From contig JAEHOE010000010.1 of the NCBI GenBank assembly GCA_016858145.1, positions 1,488,001 through 1,552,000 of the forward strand: DNA of 64,000 bases. The letters are read 5' to 3'. This DNA comes from Edaphochlamys debaryana (taxonomy: Eukaryota > Chlorophyta > Chlorophyceae > Chlamydomonadales). Positions 24,901 through 34,601 of this stretch are shown one piece after another (the stretch's first letter is position 1; every line of letters begins with the position of its first letter). The notes under the pieces are model-generated. The model did no database searches. It saw only the letters and a list, made by a program, of their open reading frames with translations, and had not been told where the DNA came from. A program made the position numbers and the translations under genes.

Positions 24901-27056
24901 TCTCCTTGGCCTTAGCCAGGATGGCAGCACGGAAGTCCCTGGGGGGGTCCATCTTCTTGGCAAGGGCCTGCGGGGGAGGGGGAGGGGGAGGGGGAGAGTG
25001 GTCGGATACAGGCAACGATTCCGGCCGTCCACCCCGTGTGCCCCACCCTCTTCACGCATTGCCCAAGTACACAGCAACTTGCCGCAGCCTCAACCCGTGG
25101 TCCCAGCCTCACTCACGGTCTGCCCAGTCAGCCCCTTCACCCTTTCCACTCAGCTTTAGACTCCCCCGCTCCCCCCTGCAGCCGGCCAGGGGCTACTTCC
25201 TCCCCCCCCCGTCCTCCTTTGAACCCTCTCCTCCCCTCCCCCCCTCCCCCCCACCGCCAGCAGGGCCAGGGGCTGCCCCGTGCCCACCCCGACGCGTCGG
25301 CGAAACACACACGCCTCCCCCTCCCTCCCCCCTCCCCCCCACCGAAAGCAGGGCCAGGGGCTGCTTGTCGCGCATCACCTCCACCTCACGGGCCTTCCAC
25401 CTGCGGGGGGGGAGGGCGGGAGAGGGGGGGAGGGGTGGACGTGGGGTAAGGGCGGGGTCAATTGGACTCCATGCAGGCGAGCGGCGTGGCGCGATGTGGG
25501 GTGTGGGGCGTGGGACTGTTGGCGCCGCCGCGGGCGGTGGGGGCGAGGGCCTTTGGCGCCCCCGGTGGAGCGTGGGGCCAGGGCGAGGCCCGTGCCCGAG
25601 CGGGGGCCTCCCGCTGGGTTGCGTACACCGCAGCGACCTTTCGGGGCCGCACGGTCGTCCGTGGAGGGGAGTCGGGGCAGGCGGAGCCACAAGGGCTCAG
25701 AGGCCCCAGCCGCAGCCGCCACAGCCGCGCCAGCGGCAGAACCAGCAGCCCTGCAGCTTTGAAGCCGCGGCCAGCCCTCAGGGAGTGGGAGCGGCCTGGG
25801 CCACGCCCCGGCTGGGGTTGGAGCCTGCCGCCCAAGGCATGCATTGGAGCTTGCATTGGAGCCTGCCGCCCAAGGCATGCATTGGAGCTTGCATTGGAGC
25901 CTGCCGCCCAAGGCATGCATTGGAGCTTGCATTGGAGCCTGCGCCCAAGGCATGCATTGGAGCCTGCCGCCCAAGGCCCATGCACTCCGTCGCCCACCAC
26001 AGCCAGCCGTCGAGCGCGCCACGCCCCGGGCACTGGGGCTGCCAGGGTCTGCAGCGGGCCTCTGAGGGGGCCAGCCGCCGGCAGCCGGCAGCCGGCCCCC
26101 GTCCTTGGGCGGTTGGGTTACATCCAGCGCAGCTGCCCAGCCGTAAGGCCCGCAGCCAGGCCGTCTGAGACAGAGCTGAGAGCGCGCTCCGCTTACCGCC
26201 CTCCGTGGCCGTGGGGGTGCGGCCGTGCGGAGCCCGGGGTGGGAGGCACTCCGCCCCTGCTATGATGAGGATGGGGGACCGCGGGTCTGGCCCCACGCCC
26301 TTCCCGCACCCTTGTCCCAGGGTCCGCGCGGGCTCGACGAACCGAGGGGTGGGGCTGGGTGTGGGAGCTTCGGGGGATTCCCGCGTTCCCGCTGCACGGT
26401 GCCCCCCTGTCCTCTGCTGAGGGCTCCACCACGAGGGGGCGGGGCCGCAGGCGCCCCCGGACACGCCGTGCCGCGGCATGCCACCCTGCGAGCACCTCCC
26501 CATTCCTCCTTGCCCCCTCTTCCCCAGCCCCGACCCACAATACCCCAAAGACCCCCCACGCACCAAACGATCTCCTCCAGGATGTTCTGCGGCTTGTTCT
26601 CGTCCGGCAGGCCGCCCACGCGGAAAGCGTGCGGCCCGCACCTGCGCGACCATGAGCATCGACCCAAACGCTTTTAGCCCCACACAGTGATTTTGCGGGG
26701 ATCAGAGGGCCCAACAGCAATCTGCGATGCTGGCGCAGGGCAGCACTCACGGCTGCGTCTCCAGGCCGTGGGGAGGGCGACGGCGGATGGTCACCTCGCC
26801 GGACATTTGCTGCTGGGAGCGCAGCACGCAGGGCAATTCAAGTATCGAGGGCGAGCGGAAGGTCAGCAAAGACAATTGGCAGCGAATATAGAGCACGGGC
26901 AAGCCCAGCGACCTGGCTCAGCGTCCACGACGCTCGTTCGGCTCCGCTCACCGTCGTCTGCGCGCTGCAGGCCACGCGCACGGTCGAGCGGCTGGCCTTG
27001 CGACCACTGTTGGCGCCCGCGGAGGCACGCGCGGTGCGGCCCTGAAGAAGCATCAT
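21986..27056 (-). CDS. Indole-3-glycerol-phosphate synthase, plastid precursor
   Basis: Ring-closing step of tryptophan synthesis (CdRP to indole-3-glycerol phosphate) in the plastid. About a dozen exons. Exon 1 (26952-27056) is a transit peptide starting [16 protein letters not shown]. Exon about 26748-26812 reads [20 protein letters not shown]; about 26565-26640 reads [19 protein letters not shown]. Then come [41 protein letters not shown] (catalytic Lys in the KxxSPS motif), [26 protein letters not shown] (second catalytic Lys), [29 protein letters not shown], and the last exon [13 protein letters not shown] ending at a TGA at 21986. All active-site blocks are present and in order. The start fits the family: the first ATG pair at 27056/27053. 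Two introns carry partial copies of the adjacent exon edge; another carries a 38-bp tandem array. Divergently transcribed from the NSUN4-like gene. Confidence 0.93.
25289..25314 (-). repeat. Dispersed intronic repeat family A in IGPS intron
   Basis: CCCGACGCGTCGGCGAAACA then CACACG (family orientation on minus, sense to IGPS). It lies between an exon end at about 25341 and a partial copy of that end at 25252-25277. Confidence 0.85.
25823..25983. repeat. 38-bp minisatellite in IGPS intron
   Basis: About four units of 38 bp, each containing GCCTGCCGCCCAAGGCATGC followed by ATTGGAGCTTGCATTGGA. The fourth unit has lost 13 bp and a fifth is partial. Open in several frames but intronic. Confidence 0.85.
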
Positions 27057-27286
27057 GGCAGCGTGTCTCGCGCCTGGACGAGTAAGTAAACAGAGGGGTG
27101 CGTGGGGTGCGACCGTGGAAAGGTACCTGGCGAGTGGGCAGAGCGGGGTTTCCCCTCGCGATTGGCCCAGCAGCGATGCAGCTTGCACGCAAACCCAAGG
27201 AACTTCGCTGGTTACTGCTTGCACAGCACACGCAATCCTTCAACTCGCCCAATTGATGCGGTAACAACAAAACAACAACAGCAGCA
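27057..27286. promoter_or_regulatory. 230-bp bidirectional promoter region
   Basis: Only 230 bp separate the IGPS start (minus, 27056) and the NSUN4-like start (plus, 27287), so both promoters must lie here or overlap the first exons. A GGCCAATC (CCAAT-type) element reads on the minus strand at about 27159-27166. No convincing TATA box. An AAC/CAACAA stretch precedes the NSUN ATG. Confidence 0.55.
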
Positions 27287-30200
27287 ATGAGGTCTAGCAA
27301 ACAAGTGCATGCCAAGGGCCACCGCGCCAAGGCCAAGCAGGCGGACAATAGCCGCGAGCTGCAGCAGTACTATACAAAGTGCTATGGCGGACGGTGAGGG
27401 CCACCTGGCGGCGGGTGTCGTCTCCGACAGGGGCGGCGGGTCCGGGGTTTCGACACCAGACCATCAGCAGGCCGCATCCTTGCGACACGCCCTACGGCCC
27501 CGAGCTCTAGCTGCCACGCCTCTTGCCTCCCCTTAAACTGCTTGCCTCTGGCATCGTCTTACCTCTGCCCTCTGACGCCTGCTTCCTCGCAACCCGGGTT
27601 TCAGCTGGCCGAGCCTGCAAGATGCCCTCCTCCGCCCCACCGCCTCCGCCGCCGTCGCCAACACCTTCACCTCCGCCGCCGCCACCTCGGCCGCTGCCAG
27701 CGCCGCGGGCCTCTCCCCCCTCTCCGCCCTCGGCCCCGCCGTCTCGGCCTTCCACATCCCCGCACGCGTCTCCTCCAAAGCCTCCGCCGCGTCCGCTGCC
27801 TCGCAGCCGCGCTCCGCGCCGGCCCCCGCCGCCGGCTACCCGCCGGCCCCCCTGGACCCAGGTACGGCAGCGTACGGCAGGGTACGGCAAGTTGAACCCT
27901 TTGTCAGTAGGTTATGGCAAGGGCATGCAACTCCTATCAGGCAGGCCAGCGTTAGGCAACGGCGCGGCCTTGGCGCGAGGCGGTGCCATGGCGCCGTCGA
28001 GGCAACAAGGGCTGCTGGTGCCCGTGTGGAGCGAGGTCAGAGGGCTCACCCCGCACAAATGCCCACTTCCATCTCATACCCCTCCTTCTCACCCTCCTCA
28101 TACCCCCTCCCTCCCCCGACTCTATGGCGGTATGTACCTTCACCGGCAATCCCACTAACAACTCGACGCCCTCCCGCTTATCAGCTTCAAACAACCCAGC
28201 TCCCTCCCCCCCTGCAGGCAGCGCCCTCCGCTGCTGGTACTGGCTGGATCTGGCCTCCGCCCTGCCGGTGCTGCTGCTGGGGCTGCGGCGGGGGCAGGCG
28301 CTGCTGGACATGTGCGCAGCGCCGGTGAGGGAGGGGGCGGAGGGGGGTGCGGTAGCGGGGTTGATATTGTTGTGGGGTAAGGGCAGGGTGCGAGGGATGG
28401 GAAGGGTTGGGCGTGAGGGAGCCCCAGGCCCGGACCCCCACTCCCGGGCTGGGCAGCCCGCTGCAACGGTCTTTTCCAGTACTCATCCACATCCACCGCC
28501 TCACTCCCCACAGGGCGGCAAGACCGTGATGGCGGCGCAGCGGCTGTTCGGCCCCACCGCCCTGCTGCCCACACCCCCCTCCACCACCTCCACCTCCGCC
28601 TCCGCCGGCCCCTCGGACCCCGCCTCCGCCTCCGCCTCCGCCTCCGCCGCCCCCCCGCCCCCCCCCTTCCTGCCCCCCGGCAAGCTGGTCGCCAACGAGC
28701 CAGACCGCGGCCGCCTGGCCCGGTTGCAGCGGGTGGTGGAGGAGTACGTGCCGCCGCACTGCAGGGCGCACGTGGAGGTGGGGCTGCTGGGGGTGGGGGG
28801 AGAGGGAGGGGGAGGGAAAGGGAGCCCGTGGGGCGAGGGGTGGTGTTGGTGCGGTCACGCGAGTGGGGTATGCACGGGCGAGGGAAGCGCAGGGCCATAG
28901 CCCCCTCTCAACCCCCCCCCTCAACCCCCTCAACCCCCCCCCTCAGCCCCCTACCCCCCCCCCCCTGCACCTCCACCCCACCTCACCCCAGGTCCTCAAC
29001 CACCGCGGCCAGGCCTGGTGGGGCCGCAACCAGGCGGCCGCATACGACCGAGTGCTGGTGGACGCCCCCTGCTCCAGCGACCGACACGTGTTGCAGGTGG
29101 GGCTGAGGGCCGAGATGCGGGTTGTGGAAGGGAAGGGGCGCGCGCTTGGGGCTGCTCGCCAGCCACAGGAGCGGCCAGCTGCCCCCGTCTCGTCCAGCCC
29201 AGTCCGCGCACGCTTGTTTGCGTGGAGGAGATTGGCAGGGAACGCTCCAGAGCTCTGCCACTGCCTGGCGAGTGGATCCCCAGCATCAGGTCCGCATCCC
29301 GTAGCTGGCCCCACTGCTCTGCCCCCGCTAACCCCCGCAGCACGCCGCTGCCGGCCGGGGCGCCATTGCGTCCAACGAGTGGTCCCTGGAGGGCTGCAAG
29401 CGGATCGCGGACGAGCAGCTGCAGGTGGGGGGCGGGGGCCGTGTGGCTTCAGCGTGCTCGTGCGTGGGAGTTGGGGTGGAGTGAAGAGGGCAGCTGCCAG
29501 AGGCAGTTTGAAGTCACTTACAACTCGAGGCGGTGGAGGCCCCTGATCGAACCCATGGCCCCCTCCTGCCCCTCACTCACCCCCTGTCCCCCACGCGACC
29601 CCCACCCTCCCCCTCCCTCAGCTCTGCCTGGCGGCGCTGCGGGCGCTGCGGGTGGGTGGGTGCCTGGTCTACTCCACCTGCTCCCTGGCGCCCATGCAGG
29701 TGGGGGTGGGTGGGGGGATGAGGGGATGGGGGGATGAGGGGAAGGGGGAAAGTGGGGCGAGAGCGCTTGGGAAGAGGGCGTAGGGCAGGAAGAACTCCAG
29801 AGCCAGAGCCAGAGCCGGAACCGGAGCCAGAGCGGAGCAAACACTGCATGCACCGCAGAAAGAAACGTTGCGACACGCTGTCACTCGCATGCATGCAGCC
29901 TTACCGGTCCCACGCTCCCACCCCACGCGTTCTAAACTCAGAACGACGGCCTGATCGACTACAAGGGACAAGCATTGGGATACCGTAACATTCCTCTTCA
30001 TAATCCCTTTCTTTCCCTCCTGTCCACAGAACGACGGCCTGATTGACCGCCTGCTGGCCAGAACGGGGGCGGGGGCACTGCGGGTGCTGCCGGCACTGGA
30101 GGTGCTGGCGGCGGAAGAGGCGGCCCTGGCGGCGGCGGCGGCGGCAGCGGCAGGGCCAGGCAGCGGCGAGCCGGCGGCGGCGGCGGCGGAGCCGGAGCCG

Positions 30201-30680
30201 GCTTCGACGTCCGGCGCAGTGGGGGACGGCGCTCCCACCTCCGCCTCCGCCTCCGCTTCCGCCTCCGCCTCCATGACCGCTCCCTCCTCGGAGGCTGTGG
30301 GGCAGGGCGCCAGCGGAGCCACCGGCAGCGGCGGTGGTGGCAGTGGAGGCGGAGGCGGCAGCGGGGTGGCGGGGGTGGCGGGGGTGCTTGGGGCGGAGGC
30401 CACGCGGCACGGGGCGATCTGCCTGCCGGACCGGGGGGGCTGGGGGCCGATTTACGTGGCCGTGATTGAGAAGGTGGGGGACACGGGGGGCGTGGGGCTG
30501 GTGGCGGGGGTGGAGGCTCTGATGCGGCCACGGCCCGAGGAGGGGAGCGACAGCGATGAGGACGGAGAGGGGGAGGAGGGGGAGCAGGGGGGGCAGGCGG
30601 AGGCGGAGGCGGGGCCGGCGGAGGCGGAGGCGGGGCAGGGGAAGGAGAAGGCGGTCGCGGAGGGGGCAGGGGACGCGTAG
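27287..30680 (+). CDS. NSUN4-like RNA (cytosine-5) methyltransferase
   Basis: Rsm B/F (NOP2/Sun) SAM-dependent m5C methyltransferase. Eight exons with matching phases: 27287-27393 (MRSSKQVHAKGHRAKAKQ to YTKCYGGR), 27605-27861 (WPSLQDALLRP), 28219-28324 (GQALLDMCAAP), 28514-28777 (GGKTVMAAQ to KLVANEPDRGRLARLQRVV), 28992-29096 (YDRVLVDAPCSSDRHVL), 29341-29424 (NEWSLEGCKRI), 29622-29699 (VGGCLVYSTCSLAPMQ) and 30030-30680 (NDGLIDRLL to stop TAG). SAM-binding DMCAAPGGKT spans a splice. Both family cysteines are seen: PC of motif IV and TC of motif VI. The DRHVL sequence after PCSS resembles NSUN4, which methylates organellar rRNA; an organellar or nucleolar target is inferred. Exon 1 is Lys/Arg-rich. 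The last exon has a long Ala/Gly/Ser insert before GPIYVAVIEK and an acidic tail. Position 29939-29958 is a near copy of the start of exon 8 within the preceding intron. Confidence 0.9.
28123..28195 (+). repeat. Dispersed intronic repeat family B
   Basis: GGCGGTATGTACCTTCACCG, GCAATCCCACTAACAACTCG, ACGCCCTCCCGCTTATCAGC, TTCAAACAACCC. Located just upstream of the acceptor at 28218 of the NSUN4-like gene. Confidence 0.85.
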
Positions 30681-30920
30681 GTGCGTGGGGAGGGGGCGTG
30701 GAGAGGGCAGGGGGCGTGGGAAAGGTGGAGACGCGTAGGCGAGGTGTTGCGCGGGGGCCGGAGGTGCGGGCCGGGTTGAGCCGGTACCGGGTCGAGTGCT
30801 CGAGTCGAGGCGGGTGGTGGCTTCGTGTGGCTGCGCGGGGCTCAACGCCATCGCTGGGTTACGTCCTCGCCAACGTTGCAGTCCTCCTCATAACTACTTA
30901 TAGCGCCGCTACACAGCACA
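30681..30920. other. Short tandem intergenic gap
   Basis: 240 bp between the NSUN4-like stop and the GGCT-like start on the same strand. It must hold the 3' UTR of one and the promoter/5' UTR of the other. No TGTAA or TATA seen. Confidence 0.4.
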
Positions 30921-33630
30921 ATGCGAGCCACAGCCCTGCGCAGCCGCGACATACAGCTTGCCAATCGTCGCCAGCAGCTAAATTTATCAGCGCCGCGAGC
31001 AACGCCACAACGCCAGGGTTTCAGGCACGTCCCTGTAGAGTCCTCTACCTTCAGCCGCTTCGTTATGTGCCCCGCGGCTCCTGCTCGCTCTGGGGTGGCC
31101 ACGACGGTGAAGATGGCGCCAGCGGCGGAGGAGCGCGTGACCACAAACGGAGCAGCGACAACGTCATCAGTGGCTGAGAGGTGCGTAGATTTCGGTTTCT
31201 TGGTTGCGCCCGGGTGTGTGCGCACGCAACACCCGAGGATGACATCCTCCCAAACATCCCCGTCGCCCCTCGCCGCCCATCGCCCTGCTTCTTTCGCGCC
31301 CGCAGCAGCCATGGCCCAGACTACGTGTGGTACTTCGCATACGGTGAGCCCAGCTGAGGGGGAGTGACCAGCCCATTCTTACCCTCACACGCCCCTTTCT
31401 GCCCTCGCCACCCCGCATGCCCGTGCTCTGCCGTCATGGCTTCTTGCCCCAAAACCTTTGCACACACCCCAAGCCCCTTGGCACTCCATGACCCCTCCCT
31501 GCACCCTTCGGCACCCCCCTTGTCACCCAGGCAGCAACATGAACCCCGCCACCCTGACGGGGCGCCGCAAGGTGGGGCGGGCGCGGGAGGGCAAACATCA
31601 GGGCGGCGGGGGTGTGGGGCGGGGCTGTGCCCGGACCTTCCGTCCAACTCCCTGATCCACCCCATGCATGCATGTGTGCGCTTTCACTCTGCAGGTGGTC
31701 CCGATGGAGTCGCGCCCCGGCGTGCTGCGGGACTGGGTCCTGAGCTTCAGGTGGGGTGCGAGTCTGAGTCGAGGAGGAATGGGCGAGCGCACATTGTGCT
31801 GAGCATCATTACCACAACAGCAGCAACAACGAGCATTACCACAACGGTCCACCTCCCACTCCTGTGCCCTGCGGAGCACTTGCTACCGGTATGACACCCC
31901 TGCGCGGAAACGCGAGGGCTGGACCATGCATCTGACGTCGAATGCCGCCTCGCTGCCAAGCGTGCTGTGTGGCCGTACGCAGGATGATCGGGCTGCCGTA
32001 CATCGAGCCGGGCTTTGCCACCATCGAGAGGGTGCCCCCCTCGGGGCAGTCCCCCTCGGGCGCTGCGGCCTCCGCCCTCCCCACTGCCGGTGGCAGCAGC
32101 AGCAGCGGCAGTAGCAGCAGCAGCGGCAGTAGCAGCAGCGGCGCGGCGGCGGCGGCGGAGGACCGGTGGCGGAGTGAGGTGCATGGCGTGCTGCACCGCG
32201 TGTCGGTTCCGGATTGGATCCAGATCATGGCCACGGAGGGCGTTGGATCCGGCAACTCGGGGTGGGTGGCACCTGGACCGGGGTGGGCGCAGAGGGTGCA
32301 GGGCAGCACACAGGTCAGGGGGCCAGGGCAGGGGGTCTCGTCATCAGTCAGGGCTTCTGTTGTGTGGACCCGGACCCGAACCTGGACCCGACTTGGGACC
32401 AAGTACGGCTCAATGGTCCGTGCCGGTCCTTGCTGAAAGCGCAGGAACCCACGATGCGCCATTTAGGCAATTGAGGCAAGCATTCGCCGCACGTGTAAGC
32501 GCTGACCAGCTAGGCCCTGACGCGACTCGCGCAACCCCCTTCCACGCCCCCCCAAGGTACCGGGTAGTGGAGGTGGAGGTGCGGGGCTACGACGGGCGGT
32601 GCGTGCGGGCGCTGACGCTCGAGGGCGGGGGCGCGGCCCTGCACGTCCCCGGGCGGCGGCCGGCGCCGTCGAGGCGGTACCTGGAGCTCCTGAGAGGGGG
32701 TGGGTCCTGGGTTCGGGGTGTTGTGTGGGGGTGTTGTGTGGGGAGTTGGACGGGGGGTGGATGGGCGGGGGGTGGTTGCCGGGTGGGTGTGCGGGGCGGC
32801 GGCTCTTGATGGGCCGAGTCGGTTCCGTCAACTGGGATGGCAGCGGTAGGCGGGGTGGATACAAGCTACCTGAACGGGGGTGGGAGTAGTGGGTGATGGG
32901 TAATGCGGATCCGTGGGGTCAGGCATCTGGGTCTGATTCCGGATTCCGGAGTCCCAAGGCCTGGCTTACGTCCGACCGGTTGCGTCGGTCCCCCACGCAC
33001 GTGCCTTTCCCCCCTCCCCCCGCAGGCGCCCGCCACTACGGCCTGGATCCCGCCTACGTGGCGCACCTGGACGAGATGCTGCCGTACCAACGGTCGGATC
33101 TGGCGGCGAACGTTGGACGAGCGGTGGCGATGGCCACCATTGCGCCCCTGGCCCTGCCGCTGCTGCCGCCGCTCTTCGTGATGCGATCCCTGAGGGAGCG
33201 TCAACGGGCACGGACCGTTGGGGCCAGTGGCAGCGCTGGCGGCGGCAGCGGCGGCGGCTCGACGGCTACGGCGCCCGTGAGCGTTACGGCGGCGGCAACG
33301 GCGGCGGTTGGCGCCGCCAAGGCCGTTTCAGACCTGCCGTCGAAGGCCTCGGCGGCGGTTGAGGGCCTGGCGCCGCCGCTGCCGGCGGCGGCGAAGGCGG
33401 TTTCGGAGCCGGCGATGGATCGGGCGGCGGCGGCGGCGACGGCGGCGTCCAGGCGTGACGACGGCCGCGGGCCGCCGCCGCCGGAGCTGCTCCGGCCGCC
33501 GTCGGCCATGCCCGCGGCGGTGTCGTATTATATCCGTACGGCACAGGCGCTCACGTGGGCCGTACATGACTATCTCGTGGCCCCGGTCTTGGGGAGCGGT
33601 TGCGAGAGCACGAAACAGGAGCAGCGGTGA
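30921..33630 (+). CDS. Gamma-glutamylcyclotransferase-like (GGCT/AIG2 fold) protein
   Basis: Seven exons with matching phases: 30921-31180, 31306-31343 (HGPDYVWYFAYG), 31531-31571 (SNMNPATLTGRRK), 31695-31750 (PGVLRDWVLSFR), 31983-32261 (MIGLPYIEPGFATIE, a Ser-rich insert, EVHGVLHRVSVPDW, TEGVG), 32557-32699 (YRVVEVEVRGYDG) and 33026-33630 (ARHYGLDPAYVAHLDEMLP). YFAYGSNMNP is the substrate loop of the GGCT family, and the Glu in TEGVG fits the catalytic acid position. The family releases 5-oxoproline from gamma-glutamyl peptides; the exact substrate here is unknown. Unlike soluble GGCTs (about 190 residues) it has a roughly 65-residue N-terminal extension and a C-terminal tail with a hydrophobic stretch (AVAMATIAPLALPLLPPLF), possibly a membrane anchor, then Ala/Gly-rich sequence. 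ATG 30921 is the most upstream in-frame start; 31110 (MAPAAEERVTTNG) is an alternative. Two introns end in AAG or GCAG. Confidence 0.85.
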
Positions 33631-34148
33631 TTCCGGCAGAAGGATCCGGCAAGAGGAGTGGAGTGGATTGGTCAGTGCGGAGAGGTGGGGGCTTGTTTAA
33701 GAATCTGCGACAACCTGGCAGGAGGATCCGACAAGCGAGCGAACTGGGCGCAAGAGTGTGGAGTGCCGAGATCATGTTTTGGAGCACCTGGGAGCCGTGA
33801 CAAGGCGGCTGGAGCGGTATGTATGACGGATGAGCGATGGAGCGAAGAGGAGAGCGTGTCAGGTGCCCGGCGCACGCGCTGTTGGAGCTGGGGGCCAGCG
33901 TGGATGGTGGGAGGCAAAGCGGAGCGGCGACAGCTGTTGAGAGTGCAAAGTATAGCGGTGCGCGATGATAAGGACAGGTGGAAGGGTTTACGAGAGTGGA
34001 GTGGCTGAGTGCTGAAGAGATGAGCTTAAGAGGTGAGCAGGACACCGAGGTGAGGGGCTGACCCGGAGATTCAAGATTCAGTGCTGGTTCGCGGCGGCTG
34101 TGATGAGTTTGCTTTCTGCGGAAGTGACCAGAGACGCAGGTCGGCAGG

Positions 34149-34153
34149 TGTAA
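34149..34153 (+). terminator. Candidate poly(A) signal TGTAA, GGCT-like gene
   Basis: TGTAA is the usual volvocine polyadenylation signal. It lies about 520 bp downstream of the stop codon and is the first clear one I found on this strand. Confidence 0.45.
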
Positions 34154-34204
34154 GATACGACCACAAAGACGACACAGGGATGATCACGGACGAGCACATG
34201 TTCG

Positions 34205-34209
34205 TTACA
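34205..34209 (-). terminator. Candidate poly(A) signal TGTAA, lumen-protein gene
   Basis: TTACA on the plus strand (TGTAA on minus), about 390 bp past the stop at 34602. The stop codon itself also sits in ATGTAA, which could act as a closer signal. Confidence 0.45.
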
Positions 34210-34601
34210 ATCTCCAGCTCGCTATGATACTTGCCAGCACGAGTCACGAATCACACCAGGATTATCTTCTCTTGCGAGGGAGGGCAACCAGCGCGGCCGC
34301 ACCCTCCGCGCACCGACAGCGCCCACACCACCGTCCGCACCCAGCTCCATCCACCCGAGCTCATCGCCTCCTCCGCATCCTCCTATCAGGCGCTCTCCGC
34401 TCCCTGCGCGACGCGAGCTAACGGCCCACCGCCCGCAACGTGCCTTCATCCTCGCCCAGCCCCAGCCTTTTGGGCCGGGGATCCGCACCGTCAAGGACAA
34501 CACGTTGGCTTTGCGCCACAGCCCCTCTCACCCTCCAGAGGCACGTCCCACGAGGACCGAAGCCAGCCGGCCCGACCGCGCCTGTCGTAACCGCCGTACG
34601 G

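Larger units (their letters stand above)
33631..34601. other. Convergent intergenic region with two poly(A) signals
   Basis: Separates the stop of the GGCT-like gene (plus, 33630) from the stop of the lumen-protein gene (minus, 34602). It is less GC-rich than the exons and holds no exon. TGTAA at 34149-34153 (plus) and TTACA at 34205-34209 (TGTAA on minus) are good candidate polyadenylation signals for the two genes, placing the transcript ends within about 100 bp of each other. Confidence 0.55.
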
